Assembly: GCF_000003605.2 (NCBI RefSeq)
Contig: NW_003126883.1
Location: 1,508,645 to 1,542,006 of the forward strand
Reading direction: 5' to 3'
From: Saccoglossus kowalevskii
Taxonomy: Eukaryota > Hemichordata > Enteropneusta > Harrimaniidae
Length of the DNA: 33,362 bases
Both the position numbers and the translations under genes were made by a program. Shown here in pieces: positions 30,801-33,362 of this stretch. The notes beneath the pieces were generated by a model that did no database searches, was not told the origin of the DNA, and saw nothing but the letters and a program-made list of their open reading frames with translations. Numbering within the stretch: position 1 is the first letter of the stretch; every line of letters starts with the position of its first letter.

Positions 30801-33178
30801 GTAGTTTTGGTGTGTTAAACTGTGATTAAATTGTTAAAACATAATCTTCACAAGGAATATTTGGGTTTACATAAAAAAGTGCTTATTAGAAAGCATCATG
30901 TGAAGTTAAGGTCTCTCATATGTATACGAGATTAGCCTATTTATATTTCTCTATATTATCATTCGCTCTTTCCCCATCTGTAATATACGCCCGAAGTATA
31001 ATAGATTATTTTCCGTTCACTGCGAGAATCACGCGTTATGCATGAAATCGAACGTGAAAACAGGACAAAGAAAGATCGTAGTGGCGTCAAACATCACGTG
31101 GGATTCAACAAACGTATTTTGGGGGACATTTCCATGCTTAATAATGTGCTATCTACGTTTGATGATAGGCTATTTCGATTTAGTAAGGGTATTCGGAACA
31201 GTATTCCTTTGTCGAAGATCGGCCGGTCGATGTGAGCTACGAAATAAAGAAATTCGAGCTCAAAATCAAATCGTTCCATTTTTGCGGCAGACGTTCGACG
31301 CGCGTTTTTCATGCAACTCGCGAGATCTCGCAATTGTATGGAAAATCACCTATTAATTCATATGATTTACAGCAATTCCAGGCACTGATTTGACGCTGAA
31401 ATAGTACTAGATATAGATAACATTCTACAATAGGTTACACACTTTGTTTTCACATTTACATAAGTTGTAACTAGAAATATAAACATCGACTGCAAATCAG
31501 AGGAATGATTGATAGATACTGCCCACAATGTTTTCTATTTTTGCTACAAAGTCCGATGTCCAGTCACTTTTGGTTAGTCATCGTGTTGATTGCATTTGTC
31601 CAAGTTGTTTAAACATCGCGATGGAGAAGCAAGGAGTCGAAAACCAGTTGAAGTGAGAACAAGAGTTGTCGATTTGTATTTTCGTGGGCTGTTATTTGCT
31701 GAGATCGGAGATCGAAGTGGTGTTTCAAAGCAGACAGCTTTTAATAATAATAACTTTATTACACTACTAAAAACCTTCAGAGGGTTTTTGTATGGTAAGG
31801 AACATAAATACAAAGAAATACAAATACCATAAAATATCGTCTATATATAATATCGTCAAACGGTTTGCTACCGCCGAGAGTATACTGCCAGGAAAGCGTA
31901 ATAGCGACCAATCCGCGACTAAAAATCTAATTGTAATATAAAACGTAGAGACCGAGCATTTACGAACGGGAAATTCGACAAAAAATACCCGAAAACGGTG
32001 TATACGGCGGCAACCCTCCCCGGACGTGTGATCGTGTGTTTCTAGTGATAAGCTGCGATTATTTGGTGGCACATCAACTTTTTAGTTCTCATCGTCGAGA
32101 ACTAATAATCGAATAACACCCATTCTACTTATGTATTCAATTTCATTCTTGATATACTGGACGAAGTCTTCATAGGACATTTGTTGCAGGCGGCTTTTAG
32201 TTATATAGATCGGCGTAATACGGATATTTCCATAGTAGGAATGCTGGTAATGCGTTTTGATCAACAATTCTGCCATGATCGGCCGGTCAGCTGGTTCTGT
32301 AAAATAACTCTAACGTTCTTTACAGTGCCACCACTTTATGCGCGCCTCTCACTGAAATAACATGTGACGCAAATTGTAGTAGGAAACTAAGTTGAGAGCC
32401 TCGATTGTTTATTGGAGGAGAAATTCAAAACTAATGTACCTTCCGGTGCGCTTCAAATTCCAGACATGCTGTCTGCATATTTGTAACAACTTCTGTAATT
32501 GTGAAAACAAAGTGTGTAACCTATTGTAGTAAGTTATCAACATCTAGCACTGCTTCGTCGTCAAATAAGTGCCTGGAATTGCTGTAATTAATTAAACGCT
32601 TGGACCTACTTTAAAATCAGTTATTCCATTTCCTCAATTAAAATATATTGTTTCCTAATAAAGTCTGGCATCTTCAACAACTTTGTTTTACTTCACGCAA
32701 ATACAATAATTGGTTATCCATGGTTTTTTTCTTCAGATAATTACACATGTGTCAATGGCATACGGTGTCATGGTGTGCGAAACTGCATTGAACAACATCA
32801 TCTATGTGATGGAGTTAGGCAGTGTCCTGGGGGAGACGATGAAATGTTGTGTAGTAAGTAATAATGAATTAATATTGAATAATATTGTTTGTTCGTTCGT
32901 TCGTTCTTTTGACCCTCTTTTCAATGTATAAATGCAATGCATGCTCGCAATGTTGTATTATAATATTTCGTCATACTTTATTTGGAATGTGTATTTTTAA
33001 ATAGGTTGTGAATATGTCTCAAAAGTCTCACTGTGTTTAATAATGACCGTTCAATCCTTTCACATCTTTCAGATATAACATGCCCCGACATTTGCTCGTG
33101 CAATGGTTTGTATGTTGACTGCGCAGACTCAAACATCACAACTTTACCAATTACTCTCGACCATGACACACGAAAATT
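11259..33178 (+). CDS. giant multidomain mosaic receptor gene, 37 exons, 3' end open
   Basis: The exons encode about 2,107 residues: signal peptide, Kringle, EGF, Link, unnamed segment, hevein-like module, CUB1, unnamed module, CUB2-4, CTLD1, EGF-Ca, linker, CUB5-7, CTLD2, linker, LDLa1-7 and LRRNT. Exon limits were set by GT-AG sites and codon phase. All junctions agree once one missing base in CTLD1 is allowed. The protein should enter the secretory pathway and sit at the cell surface. An alternative terminal exon at 30493-30659 would end it as a single-pass protein after LDLa6. The spliced alternative joins LDLa7 and an LRR cap, as in LGR-type receptors with LDLa repeats (relaxin receptors, snail GRL101). 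The domain families are confident. Whether the first and last modules belong to a single transcript is inferred from phase alone. Confidence 0.75.
12441..12722 (+). CDS. exon 3: Kringle domain
   Basis: The exon (acceptor TTTTGTTTAG, donor GTGAGT, phase 1-1) encodes a complete Kringle with six cysteines. [32 protein letters not shown] and RWDYCDV are the fold's hallmark blocks. Kringles are triple-disulfide loops that bind proteins or lysine side chains, as in plasminogen, HGF, HABP2 and Kremen. The whole domain sits in a single symmetric exon. Confidence 0.93.
12923..13033 (+). CDS. exon 4: EGF-like domain
   Basis: The single phase 1-1 exon carries six cysteines with [18 protein letters not shown] and GFLGRFC, a standard EGF module. 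It lacks the DxDE start of calcium-binding EGFs. It is placed between Kringle and Link exons. Confidence 0.93.
13535..13822 (+). CDS. exon 5: Link (hyaluronan-binding type) domain
   Basis: The phase 1-1 exon begins [20 protein letters not shown] and contains [25 protein letters not shown] and VCGTY. This matches the Link module pattern (CxxxGWLADGSVRYP-type core, four cysteines). Link modules of TSG-6, CD44 and aggrecan bind hyaluronan. The basic and aromatic contact residues are only partly conserved, so hyaluronan binding is inferred and not assured. The donor is GTTGGT, weaker than its neighbours. Confidence 0.85.
14242..14485 (+). CDS. exons 6-7: unrecognised segment before the hevein-like module
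   Basis: Exon 6 (14242-14323, phase 1 to 2) encodes [20 protein letters not shown] and a basic tail. Exon 7 (14406-14485, phase 2 to 1) encodes [20 protein letters not shown] and LKALI. The complementary phases and clean splice sites (TTTCAG, GTAAC, CCACAG, GTAAT) argue that both are real. The alternating hydrophobic pattern suggests a small beta domain. No family is recognised. Confidence 0.6.
15711..15881 (+). CDS. exon 8: hevein-like Cys-rich GWCG module
   Basis: The phase 1-1 exon reads [10 protein letters not shown], then [20 protein letters not shown] and HCDCDECFD. The CCS-x-GWCG-x-HC spacing resembles chitin-binding type 1 (hevein-like) modules and a WR-CG/GWCG motif I associate with invertebrate deuterostome surface proteins. 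A glycan-binding role is inferred from the fold only. The cysteine count is eight. Confidence 0.6.
16189..17214 (+). CDS. exons 9-11: CUB domain 1
   Basis: Three exons (16189-16284, 16445-16602, 17118-17214; phases 1-1, 1-0, 0-1) make one CUB. They encode [19 protein letters not shown], then a hydrophobic strand and DYVDIHDG with [10 protein letters not shown], and finally [19 protein letters not shown]. The usual first cysteine is absent, so only part of the CUB disulfide set can form. CUB modules mediate protein binding, often with calcium. Confidence 0.85.
17665..18367 (+). CDS. exons 12-13: unnamed all-beta extracellular module
   Basis: Exon 12 (17665-17985) and exon 13 (18191-18367) are both phase 1-1. 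Visible blocks are [32 protein letters not shown] and [10 protein letters not shown], running on as [10 protein letters not shown]. The strand-rich pattern with a W-x-Y, a VRLGIYR and an I-x-x-GDYIG segment recurs in uncharacterised ectodomain proteins of aquatic invertebrates, as far as I recall. I cannot name the family. Exon 13 ends in a Ser/Thr/Asn-rich spacer with several NxS/T sites. Confidence 0.65.
18572..20242 (+). CDS. exons 14-15: CUB domain 2
   Basis: The two exons (18572-18805, 20090-20242, both phase 1-1) encode [50 protein letters not shown], then DDICGND and a closing GFVAEIMSC. This is a clear CUB core with four cysteines. A 1.28-kb intron separates the halves. Confidence 0.85.
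18806..20089. other. large intron within CUB2, no other gene seen
   Basis: This AT-rich intron has a short two-copy repeat around CTACAACTC-ACCAACATTCAA near 19152-19201. No exon fits the phase and no mobile element is recognised. Confidence 0.5.
20582..20950 (+). CDS. exon 16: CUB domain 3, divergent
   Basis: The exon encodes [52 protein letters not shown] and [10 protein letters not shown]. It keeps the CUB strand order and cysteine pattern but has replaced the usual SPNYP block. The donor is set at 20951 (GTTAGA) because it alone leaves phase 1 before an in-frame TAG, though it is a weak site. It is rich in NxS/T sequons. Confidence 0.7.
21348..21704 (+). CDS. exon 17: CUB domain 4
   Basis: The single phase 1-1 exon has [41 protein letters not shown] and [20 protein letters not shown], a textbook CUB with the QSPNYP-YP-N and TGF-x-Y signatures. 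The donor is a strong GTGAGT. Confidence 0.93.
21825..22699 (+). CDS. exons 18-19: C-type lectin domain 1, with a frameshift
   Basis: Exon 18 (21825-22003) begins in the expected frame as ACPPGYSMG, a typical CTLD start. From about 21850 the domain continues only in another frame: [18 protein letters not shown], then [10 protein letters not shown] and KLWIG. Exon 18 is 179 nt, and one added base would make it a standard phase 1-1 exon, so a 1-nt deletion near GGGG at 21849-21852 fits. Exon 19 (22469-22699) gives [23 protein letters not shown] and LLGYICEF. The long loop has WEPG where Ca2+-binding lectins have EPN or QPD, and no WND motif is seen. Calcium-dependent sugar binding is therefore unlikely. 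Confidence 0.75.
22296..22450. repeat. TA microsatellite with assembly gap
   Basis: A (TA)n run surrounds 79 unknown bases (22344-22422) in the intron between CTLD1 exons. The gap size is probably arbitrary or estimated. Open frames reading Ile-Tyr through it are artefacts. Confidence 0.97.
23311..23765 (+). mobile_element. 0.4-kb interspersed repeat, copy A
   Basis: This intronic segment matches 28831-29245 in the same orientation throughout. Shared blocks include CAGACAGAAATAAACTCAA, GGGAAAAGC, ATCAGCTTCATTCT and GGATCACTCAAGCTC. Both ends carry runs related to ACCCCCGGGGGTA, suggesting short terminal inverted repeats of a non-autonomous DNA element. The internal word CCCTTTTCAGACAG recurs. 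No coding frame is conserved. Confidence 0.8.
24058..24200. promoter_or_regulatory. intronic promoter-like segment with CCAAT motif
   Basis: Within an AT-rich intron, this patch is GC- and CpG-richer. It contains GCCAACCAATGGCTGG (a CCAAT box on plus, ATTGG on minus) and a GAGCC...GGCTC hairpin at about 24168-24197. On minus, an ATG at 24083 opens nine codons to a strong GTAAGTA donor at 24057. On plus, an ATG at 24132 stays open into the EGF-Ca exon in its frame. An internal or divergent promoter is possible but unproven. Confidence 0.3.
24364..24489 (+). CDS. exon 20: calcium-binding-type EGF domain
   Basis: The phase 1-1 exon encodes [20 protein letters not shown] then [12 protein letters not shown] and a closing KCV, with the EGF-Ca spacing. 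The first residue depends on the preceding exon: joined to exon 19 it becomes His and not the usual Asp, which would weaken calcium binding. An unspliced read-through from 24132 would restore Asp. Confidence 0.88.
24652..24738 (+). CDS. exon 21: short linker exon
   Basis: The 87-nt phase 1-1 exon (acceptor GGTATTCAG, donor GTAAAA) encodes [20 protein letters not shown] plus a Tyr/Asp/Ser tail. It has two cysteines and no recognised fold. It is kept because phase and splice sites fit and no stop intervenes. Confidence 0.55.
24810..24875. repeat. AAT trinucleotide microsatellite
   Basis: About 22 uninterrupted AAT units lie in the intron before CUB5. Confidence 0.97.
24994..25648 (+). CDS. exons 22-23: CUB domain 5
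   Basis: Exon 22 (24994-25141, phase 1 to 2) encodes [30 protein letters not shown] and [10 protein letters not shown]. Exon 23 (25434-25648, phase 2 to 1) encodes [27 protein letters not shown] and GAGILAVYN. The join restores a continuous CUB strand (LAI-R-LWFIYL). Donor GTATTG and acceptor ATTTCAG are acceptable. Confidence 0.85.
25827..26210 (+). CDS. exon 24: CUB domain 6
   Basis: The phase 1-1 exon starts [12 protein letters not shown] and continues with [49 protein letters not shown] and [11 protein letters not shown]. The CUB pattern is intact, with a short Cys-rich lead-in. Confidence 0.9.
26465..26887 (+). CDS. exon 25: CUB domain 7
   Basis: The phase 1-1 exon encodes [42 protein letters not shown] and [11 protein letters not shown], a canonical CUB. 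The acidic residues around the IDGG...DNYVKIYD blocks resemble the calcium-site arrangement of cbCUB modules. A Pro/Ser/Thr-containing tail leads into the lectin domain. Confidence 0.93.
27001..27828 (+). CDS. exons 26-28: C-type lectin domain 2, QPD type
   Basis: The three exons (27001-27210, 27482-27548, 27653-27828; phases 1-1, 1-2, 2-1) encode [50 protein letters not shown], then [20 protein letters not shown] and YICKQ. QPD in the long loop plus WHD near the end match Ca2+-dependent lectins that prefer galactose-type sugars. The WIG region is altered to WWTGKM. Unlike CTLD1, the reading frame is intact. Confidence 0.9.
27933..27980 (+). CDS. exon 29: 48-nt linker exon
   Basis: This small phase 1-1 exon encodes [15 protein letters not shown] between CTLD2 and the LDLa array. 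It has a clean TTGACAG acceptor and a GTAAGT donor. It carries no domain. Skipping it would keep the frame. Confidence 0.6.
28109..28222 (+). CDS. exon 30: LDLa repeat 1
   Basis: Six cysteines with CDTFHKC and [16 protein letters not shown] show the full calcium-binding acidic motif. Phase 1-1. Confidence 0.95.
28352..28465 (+). CDS. exon 31: LDLa repeat 2
   Basis: It encodes [15 protein letters not shown] then [10 protein letters not shown]: six cysteines and an intact DxSDE motif. Phase 1-1. Confidence 0.95.
28675..28791 (+). CDS. exon 32: LDLa repeat 3
   Basis: It encodes [15 protein letters not shown] then [11 protein letters not shown], with the acidic motif intact. Phase 1-1. The downstream intron carries repeat copy B. 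Confidence 0.95.
28831..29245 (+). mobile_element. 0.4-kb interspersed repeat, copy B
   Basis: This is the second copy of the element at 23311-23765, in the same orientation. Its G-run start (28832-28849) corresponds to a C-run in copy A, consistent with decay of a palindromic CCCCCGGGGG end. It ends ACCCCCGGGGGTA at 29231-29243. Confidence 0.8.
29436..29546 (+). CDS. exon 33: LDLa repeat 4, acidic motif altered
   Basis: It encodes [15 protein letters not shown] and [13 protein letters not shown]. Six cysteines are kept, but the DxSDE calcium motif is replaced by GNRKEDE, so calcium binding is doubtful. Phase 1-1. Confidence 0.9.
29953..30099 (+). CDS. exon 34: LDLa repeat 5, degenerate
   Basis: It encodes [13 protein letters not shown] then [15 protein letters not shown] and RDVSRLKSC. 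The cysteine spacing after the fourth cysteine is enlarged and the acidic motif is lost. It still fits the array by phase (1-1) and N-terminal half. Confidence 0.8.
30243..30359 (+). CDS. exon 35: LDLa repeat 6
   Basis: It encodes FKCPDSYC and [17 protein letters not shown], with the calcium motif intact. Its phase 1 GTGAGT donor can join either the terminal exon at 30493 or LDLa7 at 32737. Confidence 0.95.
30493..30659 (+). CDS. candidate terminal exon: transmembrane helix, short tail, stop
   Basis: After a strong pyrimidine-rich acceptor (CATTTATTTTAG) and in the phase left by LDLa6, the exon reads AQKQT, then a hydrophobic [20 protein letters not shown] and ITCVF. It then has KRH, further Cys/Arg residues and NYICLP, with TAA at 30657-30659. 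A hydrophobic span of about 25 residues followed by basic residues is a stop-transfer anchor, giving a type I protein with a tail of about 25 residues. AATAAA follows within 45 bases. If used, this ends the protein after six LDLa repeats, at about 2,090 residues. Confidence 0.6.
30698..30703 (+). terminator. AATAAA polyadenylation signal
   Basis: A canonical signal lies 38 bases after the stop of the transmembrane exon. AT-rich DNA gives such hexamers by chance, but position and context fit a short 3' UTR. Confidence 0.5.
30704..31367. other. intron or intergenic DNA before the Tc1-like relic
   Basis: No exon in phase is seen. A CpG-richer patch at 31020-31335 includes CACGTG near 31097 and the palindrome GCGAGATCTCGC at 31320-31331. 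It overlaps a minus-strand open frame (ATG at 31312) of unknown meaning. Confidence 0.4.
31620..32074 (+). pseudogene. transposase DNA-binding region, broken by an insertion
   Basis: The frame reads [20 protein letters not shown] then [16 protein letters not shown], a paired-like helix-turn-helix. It is interrupted at about 31745-31848 and resumes with [16 protein letters not shown] at about 31850, continuing with stops to [10 protein letters not shown]. No DDE catalytic domain is present. The relic matches the N-terminal bipartite DNA-binding half of Tc1-type transposases in layout. Confidence 0.65.
31745..31848. mobile_element. short SINE-like insertion inside the transposase relic
   Basis: This insert begins with (AAT)n and ACTTTATTACA, contains a CCTTC...GAGGG hairpin, and ends just before a repeated AATATCGTC (31833-31841 and 31849-31857). 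It separates two halves of one helix-turn-helix frame. Its tail matches, in reverse, the tail at about 3932-3955. Confidence 0.55.
32082..32276 (-). pseudogene. unrecognised minus-strand frame, possibly PB1-like
   Basis: The 64-codon frame reads [20 protein letters not shown], then [20 protein letters not shown] and [11 protein letters not shown] before a stop. The order basic strand, YxGxIR, helix SYEDF...I and LLVLDDE resembles the start of a PB1 fold, but this is by eye only. It lies antisense inside the Tc1-like relic and may be captured sequence or chance. Confidence 0.3.
32737..32853 (+). CDS. exon 36: LDLa repeat 7
   Basis: It encodes [24 protein letters not shown] and PGGDDEMLC: six cysteines with an acidic GGDDE motif. 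The acceptor is TTTTTTTCTTCAG and the donor a perfect GTAAGTA, phase 1-1. It is reached from LDLa6 only by skipping the transmembrane exon, or it belongs to a neighbouring gene whose earlier exons are not seen. Confidence 0.85.
33073..33178 (+). CDS. exon 37: LRR N-terminal cap, continues beyond window
   Basis: The exon encodes [20 protein letters not shown] and ITTLP...TRKL. This is the CxxxCxCxxxxVxC pattern of LRRNT caps with the first leucine-rich strand. It ends in phase 2 inside a leucine codon (TT|G), as is usual for LRR exons of LGR receptors. LDLa repeats directly before an LRR cap is the layout of relaxin-type and GRL101-type receptors. The LRRs and any 7TM part would be downstream. 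Confidence 0.85.
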
Positions 33179-33362
33179 GTGAGTACGAATAACCAAGCTT
33201 CACTATTATATTTGAATAAATTATAGAAACATTAATATTTATTTTCAATAAATGTAGTGCATTCTGTCTTTAAAGATTACCATAGGTTTCAAGGTAGTGA
33301 AACTAGAACTAATTACCAAACGCTTCAGCGTGGTATTAAGAGTTAGTTTTCAGGGGTGGGTG
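33179..33362. other. intron start at the window edge
   Basis: No LRR-like exon is recognisable before the window ends. Confidence 0.5.

Larger units (their letters stand above)
31370..32584 (+). mobile_element. Tc1/mariner-like DNA transposon relic
   Basis: The segment begins CAGCAATTCCAGGCACT and ends with the reverse complement. TA dinucleotides lie outside both ends (31368-31369, 32585-32586). The two arms stay similar for about 100 bases (to about 31466 and 32490). TA duplication, a CAG terminus and an internal Tc1-style helix-turn-helix region support assignment to Tc1/mariner. The interior is short and broken, so the copy is dead. It lies in the LDLa6-LDLa7 interval. Confidence 0.75.

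Noticed and set aside
31094..31333. 79-codon minus-strand frame near the CpG patch
   Set aside because: No recognisable domain, no splice support, and the plus strand is equally open. Left as part of the promoter-like observation.
1..33362. CRISPR array, bacterial operon or phage content
   Set aside because: Tandem repeats here have no spacer structure, and the coding content is spliced metazoan.
33275..33362. LRR exon after 33270
   Set aside because: The CCATAG acceptor near 33286 opens a frame without LRR pattern, so no exon is called.

Overview
The window is invertebrate metazoan nuclear DNA. It is AT-rich and intron-dense, with GT-AG introns, animal extracellular domain modules, Penelope-like, BEL/Pao and Tc1/mariner-type transposon relics, microsatellites, and a 79-base assembly gap inside a TA repeat. 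No bacterial gene organisation is present. The Kringle, Link, CUB, C-type lectin (CTLD), LDLa and LRR mixture fits a deuterostome or lophotrochozoan invertebrate. A hemichordate or amphioxus-like animal is a guess.

Left part (1-11.2 kb) holds no intact host gene that I can support. It contains a decayed Penelope-like element (about 600-4282). A BEL/Pao LTR element on the minus strand (2100-4084) split this element and made a 5-bp CAGTT target duplication. One LTR of the BEL/Pao copy was itself changed by a further insertion. Next come non-coding DNA, a 21-bp minisatellite of about 60 units (6780-8087) with a small inverted outlier array (5919-6004), and a four-unit array of 128-146 bp repeats (about 9218-9700).

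Right part (11259 to beyond 33178) is one very large plus-strand mosaic gene. I followed 37 exons by splice sites, domain content and codon phase. The order is signal peptide, Kringle, EGF, Link (hyaluronan-binding fold), an unnamed two-exon segment, a hevein-like GWCG module, CUB1, an unnamed Gly/aromatic module, CUB2-CUB4, CTLD1, EGF-Ca, a linker, CUB5-CUB7, CTLD2 with QPD and WHD motifs, a linker and six LDLa repeats. The gene then has two possible 3' ends. One is an in-phase terminal exon (30493-30659) encoding a transmembrane helix, a short basic tail and a stop, followed by AATAAA. The other is a splice over about 2.4 kb to a seventh LDLa and an LRR N-terminal cap, which runs off the window toward an LRR domain and perhaps a 7TM receptor of the LGR/GRL101 type. 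Every domain boundary falls in phase 1, the classic exon-shuffling signature. CTLD1 carries an apparent 1-nt deletion, either a sequencing error or a null allele.

The introns contain further mobile DNA: two copies of a 0.4-kb repeat (23311-23765, 28831-29245) and a Tc1/mariner-like relic with TA duplications and about 100-bp terminal inverted repeats (31370-32584). An intronic CCAAT-containing segment near 24.1 kb looks promoter-like. The predicted product is a cell-surface, multi-ligand receptor with hyaluronan, glycan and protein-binding modules. Its ligand and pathway cannot be read from the sequence.
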